From assembly GCA_964472525.1 (NCBI GenBank), contig CAYYLL010000005.1:62001-126000 (forward strand): a DNA stretch of 64,000 nt, in the 5' to 3' direction. Under the pieces are notes generated by a model that searched no databases, was not told where the DNA came from, and saw nothing but the letters and a program-made list of their open reading frames with translations. This document shows positions 17,137 through 26,298 of this stretch, piece after piece (positions within the stretch are counted from its first letter, which is position 1; the number at the start of each line of letters is the position of its first letter). The translations under genes were made by a program, and so were the position numbers. The stretch comes from SZUA-37 sp964472525 (lineage in GTDB: Bacteria > Pseudomonadota > Gammaproteobacteria > UBA6429 > Thiohalophilaceae).

Positions 17137-18270
17137 TTACCCACAGAAAGAGCTAGAGGCGGGTTTATTTCCAGAACCAACGCTCGAACCAATTTTAGAG
17201 TCAGCAATAGCTCGCACAGTAAAGAGTGAGTCTACCCACGTAGAGGCACAACAGGGGCTTTTCTCTGGTTCGATAAAAATGAAATCTTTGACTAACGTGC
17301 TATAACGTAGTGCATTAAAATGAACATCACTGACTGCAATACGATCGCCGCGATCAAAAACATAGCCCTTGTCATCCGTTACAGATGCAAATGCTCCTTT
17401 ATACATTACCGTATGGCCTGCGTCTAAGGCCGTCGATTGTTCAGGCTTAACTGCTGTTAATGTCACTGAACGGAACTCAATATTATTAATTATTTTCCAA
17501 GGTGTGTTATCCCATTTATCATAGGCAACCGAATAAAAACCAGCATCAATGAACTTTTGCAAAAATTCTTTTTCTTGAAAAACCCCTGAAATACAGCCAC
17601 TCCATAGCTCTGGATCGGCTTTCATTTCGTCCGGTACAAATTCATCACTGATAATATCAGAAATAGCAACCCGACCACCGGGTTTTAAAACTCGAAATAT
17701 TTCAGTGATCAGTTGTAATTTTTGCGTGTCATCCACTAAGTTTAATACACAATTCGAAACGATTAAATCAATTGAGTTATCAGCAATAAGAGGCTGATTA
17801 TGCTTTTGTTTTATTTGCCATGCATCAAATTTTTCCAGATCATCTTTATTTTGTACCGGGTGTTCCTTTAAATAAATATCGGCTGCGTTTAAATCTAGAG
17901 CTAAATCCTGAATGTGTCCATAATGAAAATTGACACGGTCACCACCAATTTTATCTGCCATCTCCTGCTTGTATTTTTGTGCTAGATTTAACATGTCCTG
18001 ATTCATATCCAAACCAATCACATGACCCAACTCTCCCACTAATTGAGCCGCAATATAACAAATTTTCCCACCACCACTGCCTAGATCAAGGACTGTATCA
18101 CCTCCACGTACATAGCGTGATGGATCACCACAACCATAATCACGCTCCAAAATTTCCTTGGGTAAAATTTTTAATAAGTCGGTATTATAATCAACCGGGC
18201 AGCACAGATCGGCTTGCTGTGCCTTTGCACCTTCTGAATAACGTTCTAATACAGATGACTTTACGTCCAT
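17137..18270 (-). CDS. arsM: ArsM-like arsenite S-adenosylmethionine methyltransferase
   Basis: A 377-aa class I methyltransferase. The SAM-binding motif is VLDLGSGGGKICYIAA (about residue 60), with GLDMNQDML as motif II and NCVLNLVDD as motif IV. Cysteines that would hold trivalent arsenic are present: CCPVDY near residue 23, C in SNCVLNL and C in WSGCISG. A C-terminal extension contains CC and FCG. It follows arsS by 16 bp, with GGAG upstream of its ATG, inside a four-gene arsenosugar operon. Arsenite methylation to the dimethyl form provides the substrate for ArsS. The function assignment rests on the family and on the operon. Confidence 0.85.
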   Translation of the reverse strand: MDVKSSVLERYSEGAKAQQADLCCPVDYNTDLLKILPKEILERDYGCGDPSRYVRGGDTVLDLGSGGGKICYIAAQLVGELGHVIGLDMNQDMLNLAQKYKQEMADKIGGDRVNFHYGHIQDLALDLNAADIYLKEHPVQNKDDLEKFDAWQIKQKHNQPLIADNSIDLIVSNCVLNLVDDTQKLQLITEIFRVLKPGGRVAISDIISDEFVPDEMKADPELWSGCISGVFQEKEFLQKFIDAGFYSVAYDKWDNTPWKIINNIEFRSVTLTAVKPEQSTALDAGHTVMYKGAFASVTDDKGYVFDRGDRIAVSDVHFNALRYSTLVKDFIFIEPEKSPCCASTWVDSLFTVRAIADSKIGSSVGSGNKPASSSFCG

Positions 18271-18286
18271 TACTTCAACTCCAAAT

Positions 18287-19252
18287 TTAATCTAATAGTG
18301 CCCCACCACAACTGCTACCCTGCCCAGCTGTACAGCCGTAACAATGGTCAGCAATGTAAATGGGTAATTCGTTCAAGGTATCGTTATCAATAGAATCCAG
18401 ATGTAATTTCTGGTTTGATGTATCTTTAATCGGTAAGTTTAGCATTTGGTTGAAGTCACAGTCATATAAATAACCTTGCCAGTCAACACTTACCATTGAA
18501 CAGCACATAACCGTGGATAAATTAGTTGGTTGATATGCAGACTTTAATAACAACATGTATTCTTCAAAGGTGCCTTTTGATAAAAGCGTACTACCAAAAC
18601 GTTTAATCGGCATATTGGTAATAGTATATAAAGCATTAAACACGATACCATGATCGCTCAATAATTTTTCTTTATAATCACGTTCCAAATCTTGTTGCGA
18701 TGGTGGTAAAAATGCACCGCCCGGATTATAAACTAGGTTAAGCTGCAACGCTGAGTTAGCTTGCCCGTATCCGAGGTCATTTAACATTTTTAAACCTTGT
18801 AAACTTTTTTTATAAACACCCTTACCACGTTGGCCATCAACATTGCCTTCAGTATAGCAGGGTAATGAAGCAATCACTTCAACTTTATTGGTCGCTAAAA
18901 AATTTGCTAAATCTTCCTGCCCCGGTTCAGTTAAAATAGTTAAATTACACCTATCCATAATATGTACGGACATATTTGTAGCCTGTTCGACTAAATAACG
19001 AAACTCAGGATTAAGTTCAGGCGCACCACCGGTTAAATCAAGATTATTAACCTTTAGTTTCTCAATAGCTTGCAGTACGGAACCAATCGTTTCTCTGGTC
19101 ATCACTTCTTTTCGATTAGGCCCGGCATTGACGTGACAATGTAAGCATTGCTGGTTGCATTTATAGCCCAAATTAACCTGCAAGGTTTCAAGCTTTTGTC
19201 GTGAAATGGAAGGAAAATCGGAAGGTAATAATTTATCTAGGGTCTCAAGCAT
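18287..19252 (-). CDS. arsS: ArsS, arsenosugar biosynthesis radical SAM protein
   Basis: A 321-aa radical SAM enzyme. The 4Fe-4S cluster motif is CNQQCLHCH near residue 32 (CxxxCxxC), followed by NAGPNRKE and LDLTGGAPELNPEF, which are diagnostic for the ArsS (TIGR04167/DUF3641) family. The C-terminal cysteines CCSM, YDCDFNQM and HCYGCTAGQGSSCGG probably bind an auxiliary cluster. ArsS adds the adenosyl-derived 5-deoxyribosyl group to dimethylated arsenic. It is first in the arsenosugar operon. The intergenic region to 19478 has AT-rich promoter-like sequence but no recognised ArsR site. Confidence 0.9.
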   Translation of the reverse strand: MLETLDKLLPSDFPSISRQKLETLQVNLGYKCNQQCLHCHVNAGPNRKEVMTRETIGSVLQAIEKLKVNNLDLTGGAPELNPEFRYLVEQATNMSVHIMDRCNLTILTEPGQEDLANFLATNKVEVIASLPCYTEGNVDGQRGKGVYKKSLQGLKMLNDLGYGQANSALQLNLVYNPGGAFLPPSQQDLERDYKEKLLSDHGIVFNALYTITNMPIKRFGSTLLSKGTFEEYMLLLKSAYQPTNLSTVMCCSMVSVDWQGYLYDCDFNQMLNLPIKDTSNQKLHLDSIDNDTLNELPIYIADHCYGCTAGQGSSCGGALLD

Positions 19253-19477
19253 TTTAATTCATTTTAACTTTTAATTTAACGTACTACGACACAGGCAAAC
19301 TAAAATAGTTCATACAAAATAACCAGTCAGCATCAAAAACAATATTAGAATATACTAAAATTATACTCTATAATTGCCCCCTTTCACTAATAGCAGGGTT
19401 ATTCATGCTCATACTATGGATGAAAATACTTCAAATTGAACTTATTAACATTATGACACACAAAACAGGAGTAGACC

Positions 19478-19702
19478 ATGCGTTGGATACAGTCCCTAAG
19501 TTGGCCTATTATTATCTTATTGGTTGCCACCCTAGGCTTGGCACCCTTTAAACCTGAGCCACACATAGTTGAAAAAATCACTATGTTGCTCAACGGACAC
19601 TTAAGTAAACCGATTGATATTTTTGATTTATTTCTACACGGTACACCTTGGGTATTGTTTACTTTAAAAGTAGGTAGTTTGTTATTTCCAGTAAAAAAAT
19701 AA
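19478..19702 (+). CDS. Conserved small membrane protein, 74 aa
   Basis: A short protein with an N-terminal hydrophobic helix (WPIIILLVATLGLAPF), a polar middle with FKPEPHIVEKITMLLNG, and a second hydrophobic segment (PWVLFTLKVGSLLF). The PEPH then EK then ML then G pattern and the following PIDIFDLFLHG recur in small proteins sometimes labelled RND-transporter-like in sulfur- and metal-oxidising gammaproteobacteria. This is recognised from memory, and no function is known. GGAG lies about 10 bp upstream of the ATG. It is divergent from arsS. Confidence 0.65.
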   Translation: MRWIQSLSWPIIILLVATLGLAPFKPEPHIVEKITMLLNGHLSKPIDIFDLFLHGTPWVLFTLKVGSLLFPVKK

Positions 19703-19817
19703 ACCAACCATCAACCTTAAGATAAAATAAAAGCACCGGTGGGTGTGATGTGCGAATATGATACGATCAATATCACGGTAAAACTACGGTTAAAACTTTT
19801 AAACAGGTGCCACTATT

Positions 19818-20258
19818 ATGAAAAATCAAAGCTTATTCTCTTTTGGCCCCGGTATAAATCCCTTTTACCTTATTGATAAATGGCTAAATCCATACGCTTA
19901 TAACGAACGCATTACATTAAAAGACAAGCCTTTATCCATTGAATGGACTAAACGTGCACAGCGTGAGTTCATAAAAAAAAACAGTCCTCTCATTGTTGAA
20001 ATGCAATTATATTTTTCATGTGTGGTTAAAAAACGGGTTTTATTTACAGATAATGCCAACTTTAACAGTGCTACGGTTAACGATAATTTGAGTGTTGCTT
20101 TTCATCCAGTTGAATCAGCTTCCTGTGACCCCATTGAATTTGCAAAAAATTTTCCCGAAAAAAGAAGATTTGATTCTAGTGCCTCACAAAAAATGCACCC
20201 TAAACAATTAAAAATAGATTACAAGAATCAAATATGGCAAGGTGAGTTTAGTATTTAA
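19818..20258 (+). CDS. Hypothetical protein, 146 aa
   Basis: Not recognised. A soluble, basic protein with no signal peptide or helix long enough to cross the membrane. It has a WTKRAQREF segment near residue 45, then hydrophobic strand VEMQLYFSCVVKKRVLF, then PVESASCDPIEFAKNFPEKRRF. It may be beta-rich in the middle. AGGTGCC is present about 10 bp before the ATG. It lies in the same direction as its neighbours, but with gaps of 115 and 85 bp, so an operon is not implied. Confidence 0.6.
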   Translation: MKNQSLFSFGPGINPFYLIDKWLNPYAYNERITLKDKPLSIEWTKRAQREFIKKNSPLIVEMQLYFSCVVKKRVLFTDNANFNSATVNDNLSVAFHPVESASCDPIEFAKNFPEKRRFDSSASQKMHPKQLKIDYKNQIWQGEFSI

Positions 20259-20343
20259 GATCACGGCGGTACGTTATTGCATTTTATATTTTCAATTAAG
20301 GAAAATATTGTCACAAGGAAGATACCTTAAGATATAATATGGT

Positions 20344-21003
20344 ATGCCAATTACCCTTCCTTATTCACCGCCTTTAGACCAACCGGATATTTTATATATT
20401 GATAGTGATATCATCGTTGTCAATAAGCCCGCGGGGTTATTGAGTGTACCGGGGCGAGGCGAAGACAAACAGGATTGTCTGATTTCCAGAATACACGCAA
20501 GCCATCCTGATGCACTCATCGTGCATCGGCTTGATATGCCAACATCTGGTATTTTAATCCTCGCCAGAAATTCTGATACACATCGGCAACTCAGCAAACA
20601 ATTTGAAACAAGAAATATTACAAAACAATACACGGCAATGGTACAAGGCTGTGTTAAAGAACAACAGGGCGAAATAAATTTGCCGTTACTAACCGACTGG
20701 CCTAATCGCCCTAAACAAAAAGTAGACTACGAACAAGGTAAACCTTCGTTAACCTGTTATGAAATTTTATCAGTCAATACAAAAGAACAGACTACACGTT
20801 TAAAACTAACTCCCATTACCGGCCGCTCGCACCAATTAAGAGTACATCTATTATCCATTGGGCATATTATTATCGGAGATGGACTTTATTCTGAAGTTGA
20901 AGCCGCTAAAAATAAACGATTACACCTACATGCCAACAAAATTGTATTTTTACATCCATCAACAAATAAAACCATCGTCATCAAGAGTGCTTGTCCTTTT
21001 TAA
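20344..21003 (+). CDS. rluA: RluA dual-specificity pseudouridine synthase
   Basis: A 219-aa RluA-family enzyme that isomerises uridine in 23S rRNA and some tRNAs. The catalytic Asp is in HRLDMPTSGI (about residue 62). The N-terminal VVNKPAGLLSVPGRGEDKQD, the central LLTDWPNRPKQKV and the C-terminal LTPITGRSHQLRVHLL all match E. coli RluA closely in order and length (219 aa), rather than RluC or RluD, which carry an S4 domain. The 3' end overlaps the convergent lipoprotein gene by 23 bp. Confidence 0.9.
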   Translation: MPITLPYSPPLDQPDILYIDSDIIVVNKPAGLLSVPGRGEDKQDCLISRIHASHPDALIVHRLDMPTSGILILARNSDTHRQLSKQFETRNITKQYTAMVQGCVKEQQGEINLPLLTDWPNRPKQKVDYEQGKPSLTCYEILSVNTKEQTTRLKLTPITGRSHQLRVHLLSIGHIIIGDGLYSEVEAAKNKRLHLHANKIVFLHPSTNKTIVIKSACPF

Positions 21004-21736
21004 AAGAAAAGACATTATTGTCAAGTAAGGTCTGCCATAGTTTTTTCCAAACAATCCAGTTATGTCCACCTTGTTTCGTGAATACATGACCTTGATTGAG
21101 CAATGAAGCCAGTAAACGATGGGTATCATTAAATCTGTCACTATCTCCATAAGCCAAAAATAGTTTTGGATGCTCTTTACTTCGTGTCTCGGCAATTAAA
21201 TAACGCCATAATCGTACTGTTTTATTAATACTTTTCTCGTGTTTTTCAGACCATACTAAAGGTTGTTTATTTAACAGCAAACCTTCAATATCATGTTTTT
21301 CTCCCAGATAAGGCGCAATAAGCACAATACCCTTAATATTACCGGCAAAAGTTTTTTCATAAATAATGGAGTTTAAACCACCAAGAGAAACACCAACTAA
21401 CCATATGTTTTCATACCCCTGCCGAATAGCCGGTGCAATAATTTCATTCTGTATACGCTCAGCAATATTGCCCGCAGCAACATAGGCAAAACGAGTATCG
21501 GCTAAAATAATATCAACACTCGAATATTGTTGTTGAAACATCTGAACAAAATTATGATCTGTAAAGTCTGTTCCGGGGCTATTAATACCGGGGAACATCA
21601 CAACGAGATCAGGCGTTGGTTTCCCGCTAATAATTTTTTTTAACGTTAAAGGTAATTGACTATCACCATTAGATGAACAAGCAAGCAATATAATACTAAA
21701 CAATAAAACAAGTGAACTTTTAAGTGGATTTAACAT
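20981..21736 (-). CDS. Lipoprotein alpha/beta hydrolase
   Basis: A 251-aa protein with a lipobox (LLFSIILLACSS, Cys about residue 20), so it is an exported lipoprotein. The alpha/beta-hydrolase features are LVVMFPGINSPGTDF (first strand and oxyanion loop), the nucleophile elbow GVSLGGLNS (about residue 118), the acid strand FLAYGDSDRFND (about 200) and the base in GGHNWIVWKK (about 230). The substrate is unknown; an esterase or thioesterase is plausible. Confidence 0.8.
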   Translation of the reverse strand: MLNPLKSSLVLLFSIILLACSSNGDSQLPLTLKKIISGKPTPDLVVMFPGINSPGTDFTDHNFVQMFQQQYSSVDIILADTRFAYVAAGNIAERIQNEIIAPAIRQGYENIWLVGVSLGGLNSIIYEKTFAGNIKGIVLIAPYLGEKHDIEGLLLNKQPLVWSEKHEKSINKTVRLWRYLIAETRSKEHPKLFLAYGDSDRFNDTHRLLASLLNQGHVFTKQGGHNWIVWKKLWQTLLDNNVFSFKKDKHS

Positions 21737-21915
21737 GATGCCCTCAATACAAACAGGTTATCGCCTGCAAAAGATTATGTATACTAATAAATTAGACCAT
21801 TAAACCAATCAAAGTTTATAATATTTCCTTCTCAAAGACCCGCATACATCGTTTATCTGCTATTATACGCTAATATTTTCAATATCATTACTCCCCACAA
21901 CCCTATCGAGCTAGA

Positions 21916-23298
21916 ATGACAACAACAGATTTTTCATCCCTGCCCCTATCCAACGAATTTTTAGATAATATTAAGTCATTGGGCTACGAGATGATGACCC
22001 CAATCCAAGCCCAAAGCATTCTCCCAATACTAGATGGGAAAGACTTATTGGCTCAGGCAAAAACCGGTAGTGGTAAAACAGCAGCTTTTGCTATTGGTGT
22101 ATTGCATAGACTGGAACCTAAAACTTATCAAACACAAGCACTGATACTTTGCCCTACGCGTGAATTAGCCGATCAGGTCAGTAAAGAAGTACGTCGTTTG
22201 GCACGCGCCATTCCAAACACCAAAATTATTAGCTTATGTGGTGGTAAACCCATTGCGCCACAATTTGCATCACTGGAACATAATCCTCATATCGTTGTAG
22301 GTACACCGGGACGGGTCTTAAAGCATTTACAAAAAGGTTCTTTACAACTAGATAATTTGAATACCTTAATATTGGATGAAGCCGACCGTATGTTAGATAT
22401 GGGTTTTCAAGAAGACATTCAACGTATTATTAGCTTCACTCCGCCACAAAGACAAACTCTGTTATTTTCGGCAACTTACCCGGATGGTATTAAAAAGATC
22501 AGTCAAGCTGTACAGAAAAACCCGATTGATATTCGTGTTGAAACCACCCATGACAACAACAAAATTAAACAAGTGTTTTATGAAATACAAAAAGGTGAAC
22601 GAACAAAAACACTTATTGCCTTACTGCAACATTACAAACCTGAATCAACGGTGGTATTTTGTAATCGAAAACAGCAATGTCAGGAACTGGCTGATGAGTT
22701 ATGGCAACTAGGTTTTCATGCCCTCGCCTTGCATGGTGACTTGGAACAAAAAGACAGAGATCAGGTACTGGTGCAGTTTTCAAATAAAAGTAGTTCGATA
22801 TTAATTGCAACCGATGTGGCTGCACGTGGGTTGGATATAAAAGATCTTGAAGCCGTTATTAATTTTGAATTACCCCATGATCCCGAAATACATATTCACC
22901 GTATCGGCCGTACGGGTCGAGCAGGTAACGAAGGTTTGGCTTTAAGTTTGTTTATGGCATCTGAAAGTCCCAAAGTGAATAGCATAGAAGAATATCAAAA
23001 TGGCGCGGTTAAAGTTAAGAAAACAACATCGCTTAGTCCACGGAAAAGCTTTAAACCCACTCCATCAATGACAACACTGAGTATTAATGGTGGACGTAAA
23101 AATAAAGTTCGTGCAGGTGATATATTAGGAGCCCTAACCGCAACCACTCATTTATTAGGAAAACAGATTGGTAAAATTGATATTTTTGAAACGTTTGCCT
23201 ATGTGGCAGTCGAACGCCCTATCGCCAAACAAGCCTTAATGATTTTATCTGAAGGTAAAATAAAAGGTCGCAAGTTTAAGGTAAAAAAACTACGCTAA
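21916..23298 (+). CDS. dbpA: DbpA, DEAD-box RNA helicase for 23S rRNA
   Basis: A 460-aa DEAD-box helicase. The Q motif is YEMMTPIQAQ, motif I AQAKTGSGKT, motif Ia PTRELADQ, motif II LDEADRM, motif III SAT, motif V ATDVAARGLD and motif VI HRIGRTGRAG. The C-terminal 75 residues (KNKVRAGDILGALTATTHLL then IGKIDIFETFAYVAVER) form the DbpA RNA-binding domain that recognises hairpin 92 of 23S rRNA. Length and domain order match E. coli DbpA. Confidence 0.93.
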   Translation: MTTTDFSSLPLSNEFLDNIKSLGYEMMTPIQAQSILPILDGKDLLAQAKTGSGKTAAFAIGVLHRLEPKTYQTQALILCPTRELADQVSKEVRRLARAIPNTKIISLCGGKPIAPQFASLEHNPHIVVGTPGRVLKHLQKGSLQLDNLNTLILDEADRMLDMGFQEDIQRIISFTPPQRQTLLFSATYPDGIKKISQAVQKNPIDIRVETTHDNNKIKQVFYEIQKGERTKTLIALLQHYKPESTVVFCNRKQQCQELADELWQLGFHALALHGDLEQKDRDQVLVQFSNKSSSILIATDVAARGLDIKDLEAVINFELPHDPEIHIHRIGRTGRAGNEGLALSLFMASESPKVNSIEEYQNGAVKVKKTTSLSPRKSFKPTPSMTTLSINGGRKNKVRAGDILGALTATTHLLGKQIGKIDIFETFAYVAVERPIAKQALMILSEGKIKGRKFKVKKLR

Positions 23299-23438
23299 AA
23301 ATACCATTGGAACTGTAGGTAATAAAGATAACCCTTCGGCTCTACCTGTACATAAGCATTAAATAATCAGTCGAGTTATCAATCATCTAACTATAAAAAA
23401 GTATACAACCTATTCGTTACACATAGGTCAATTTATTT

Positions 23439-24437
23439 CTATAGATAGTTCTTGCTCAAGTATTGCAATGCGCCGTAAAGCCCTACATTTTCATTGAGGA
23501 TCAATTTAATTTTTATTTTTTTCATATTAGATGTCATTAAACCTTTATTTGTAAAGGCATCCATAAAACGCTGCTCCTGTAATTTATCTTTTATCCTAGC
23601 TCCAATACCACCAGCAATATAAACTTCGTCTACAGGATAAATATGCAAGGCCGCATTACCGGCGGCGGCTCCGTATATATCGATAAAACATTCTAATGCT
23701 CGTAGACACAATTCATCATTATTCGAAATAGCATATTCTGTTATAACCTGTGCAGGATCATTGGTTTTCATTGCTTCTAGTGTTGAAATTGATTGCGAAA
23801 AGTCCTGTTGTTCCTGTAAAAAATTATAAATTGTGTACAAACCTCGACCCGACAAAATCATTTCCAGACTGACATGCGATTGTTTTTTTTGTAACCATTG
23901 AAGTAACTGGCATTGTTGTTCATTTTCAGGAGCAAAACCAACATGACCGGCTTCAGTCGAAAAAGCCGCGTAATGATCATTTATCCAAACTCGATGTGCA
24001 ACACCCAAGCCTGTGCCTGCACCAATCACAACCGCATTAGGTTGATTGCTACTATCATTAACTTCACCTTGCTGTAATGTTAACGTGTCCGAATCATTTA
24101 ATTCCTCTATGCCATAGACAACCGCAATAAAATCATTAATAAGCTTTACCTTTGGGATCTGAAAGCAGGAACTCAACTCATGTTCTTGGACAACCCAAGG
24201 AAGGTTTGTGACTGCCGCCACACCTGATTTAACCGGGCCCGCGACAGCAAAACAAGCTGCATCTATGTTTGTAGTAATATGATTTTTGTTAGTAAAATCT
24301 TCCAGCACTTGAGCGAGGCTGCTAAAGTTGGCACTCGGGTAATTTTTATGGGCGATAATGCGTCTGTCTTTTTCGTATAAGTCTGCACAAATAATCCGTG
24401 TATTCGTACCGCCTATGTCGCCTGCCAATACTTTCAT
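23439..24437 (-). CDS. glk: Glucokinase
   Basis: A 332-aa Glk-family enzyme (ATP + glucose to glucose-6-phosphate). The N-terminus MKVLAGDIGGTNTR is the ATP phosphate-binding motif; CFAVAGPVKSG, the sugar-binding region LINDFIAVVYGI, VIGAGTGLGVA and STEAGHVGFAPE follow. The start chosen is the ATG at 24437, because AGGGA lies 5 bp before it; an upstream ATG (24452) overlaps the pgi stop as ATGA. It is the second gene of a pgi-glk operon and can channel glucose released by glycogen breakdown or malQ. Confidence 0.92.
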   Translation of the reverse strand: MKVLAGDIGGTNTRIICADLYEKDRRIIAHKNYPSANFSSLAQVLEDFTNKNHITTNIDAACFAVAGPVKSGVAAVTNLPWVVQEHELSSCFQIPKVKLINDFIAVVYGIEELNDSDTLTLQQGEVNDSSNQPNAVVIGAGTGLGVAHRVWINDHYAAFSTEAGHVGFAPENEQQCQLLQWLQKKQSHVSLEMILSGRGLYTIYNFLQEQQDFSQSISTLEAMKTNDPAQVITEYAISNNDELCLRALECFIDIYGAAAGNAALHIYPVDEVYIAGGIGARIKDKLQEQRFMDAFTNKGLMTSNMKKIKIKLILNENVGLYGALQYLSKNYL

Positions 24438-24448
24438 GTTCATCCCTG

Positions 24449-26110
24449 TCATTTATGTAATTTTTTAATAGACCGCCGGTGTTTATAATGATTAATCAAA
24501 CCATTTGTAGAGTTATCATGTGTAGTAATTTCCTTATCCCCATTCAATTCATCCAAAATACTTGTCGCCAGTTGCTTACCCAATTCAACACCCCATTGAT
24601 CAAATGAATTGATATTCCATATAATACCCTGAACAAATATCTTATGTTCATACAATGCGATAATAGATCCCAGTGTTTTCGGGTTGAGCGTATCAAATAA
24701 TAATGAACTGGTTGGCCGGTTACCAAGAAATATTTTATACGGTAGAAGCTGTTTAACCTGTTGCTCATCAAGCCCTTCAGATTTTAGTTGCTCATAGGCT
24801 TCATACTCTGTTTTTCCTCGCATTAAAGCTTCAGTCTGTGCAAAAACATTCGACATTAAAGCGCGGTGATGTCTTGCAATACAACGGTAGTCATAAACAG
24901 GGGCTAGAATATCTGCCGGTACTAGCTTAGTCCCCTGATGTAACAACTGGAAAAAAGCATGTTGCCCGGCAATACCAATTTCACCAAAAATAACAGGCCC
25001 GGTGGTATAGTCTACTTCGTTGCCTTGCCGGTCAACATATTTACCATTACTTTCCATATCGGCTTGTTGCAAGTAGGCCGGGAAACGATGTAAATGTTGG
25101 TCATACGGCAATACCGCCATCGTTTGCGTACCAAAAAAATTATTATACCAAATACCCAGTAAAGCCATTATTACCGGAATATTTTTTTCTAGCGGTGTAT
25201 TTTCGAAATGTTGATCGACTTCATTGGCTCCTATCAGCAATTCATCAAACTGTTCAGAACCAATGGCAATCACAATGGAAAGACCAATAGCAGACCATAG
25301 CGAGTAACGACCACCCACCCAATCCCACATTTTAAAAATATTTTCATCTACAATGCCAAATTCTTTTGCCAATTTCACATTTGAGGTGACCGCAGTAAAA
25401 TGACGTTCAATATACTCGTCATTACCTAATTTGTTGATATACCATTGGCGAGCCGTTTCAGCATTCACCATCGTATCTTGTGTAGTAAATGTTTTTGATG
25501 CAATAATAAAAAAAGTGGTTTCAGGGTTAAGGTATTCCAGAGTGTCATTGATATGATTTTCATCAATGTTTGAAACAAAGTGTATGTTAATATCGTGTAA
25601 ACTATGCGGTCTTAACGCTTCTGTTACCATCATTGGCCCCAGATGTGACCCTCCTATGCCAATGTTAACCACGTCAGTAATGGCCTGATTAGTTGCACCT
25701 CGCCATTCCCTTGTTCTGATTTTTTCAGCTAATTCTTTTACTCGTTGCCGCTCCTTTTTTATTTCAGGGAGAATATCCTCACCATTAACTATAATTGGTT
25801 CACATCCCTGTTCCCGTAACGCAGTATGCAGCACGGCCCGATGTTCTGTATTGTTAATCGGGTCACCATTGAACATTTTCTCTATCCAGTGAGGTAAATC
25901 AACGTCATTGGCTAATTGTAATAAATATTTAATAGTCTTATCGTTTACTCGATTCTTGGAATAATCATAAAGAATATCATTCAGTTCAATTGAATAATTA
26001 TTAAACCTGTTTGGGTCATTTTTAAACATTTCACGCATGTGAACATGTTCAATCTCATTGTAATGTTTTTCGAGTGCTAACCACGTAGTTGACTGGGTAA
26101 GTTTGGACAT
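24449..26110 (-). CDS. pgi: Glucose-6-phosphate isomerase
   Basis: A 553-aa enzyme interconverting glucose-6-phosphate and fructose-6-phosphate. Clear signatures are VNIGIGGSHLGPMMVTEAL, FIIASKTFTTQDTM, GGRYSLWSAIGL, and the PGI signature GPVIFGEIGIAGQHAFFQLL. The ATG at 26110 follows GAGAACC; an in-frame TTG four codons earlier is rejected because it coincides with that ribosome-binding site. It overlaps glk by the ATGA junction if the first glk ATG is used. It links gluconeogenic or Calvin-cycle fructose-6-phosphate to glycogen. Confidence 0.94.
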   Translation of the reverse strand: MSKLTQSTTWLALEKHYNEIEHVHMREMFKNDPNRFNNYSIELNDILYDYSKNRVNDKTIKYLLQLANDVDLPHWIEKMFNGDPINNTEHRAVLHTALREQGCEPIIVNGEDILPEIKKERQRVKELAEKIRTREWRGATNQAITDVVNIGIGGSHLGPMMVTEALRPHSLHDINIHFVSNIDENHINDTLEYLNPETTFFIIASKTFTTQDTMVNAETARQWYINKLGNDEYIERHFTAVTSNVKLAKEFGIVDENIFKMWDWVGGRYSLWSAIGLSIVIAIGSEQFDELLIGANEVDQHFENTPLEKNIPVIMALLGIWYNNFFGTQTMAVLPYDQHLHRFPAYLQQADMESNGKYVDRQGNEVDYTTGPVIFGEIGIAGQHAFFQLLHQGTKLVPADILAPVYDYRCIARHHRALMSNVFAQTEALMRGKTEYEAYEQLKSEGLDEQQVKQLLPYKIFLGNRPTSSLLFDTLNPKTLGSIIALYEHKIFVQGIIWNINSFDQWGVELGKQLATSILDELNGDKEITTHDNSTNGLINHYKHRRSIKKLHK

Positions 26111-26298
26111 GATGGTTCTCAATATGATTTTGACTAAAAAAACAAGACTAATATTACTTTAATCTAGCCTATTGAAGGCATTTTCAATACCCTAATTATC
26201 GTTCAAATACAAATATAGTCAAAAAATAAAGCATAAAACAATTGGCTTAGCTTGTGCATAGCGATATATTGACTGAACTAGCAGGACTCTTATCTAAA

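Noticed and set aside
17072..17305. Plus-strand open frame across the arsM 3' end
   Set aside because: It is antisense to the arsM C-terminus and shows no protein family features.
23299..23438. Possible terminator between dbpA and glk
   Set aside because: Only a 5-bp inverted repeat (AGGTA/TACCT) with a long loop and no T run was found, too weak to call.
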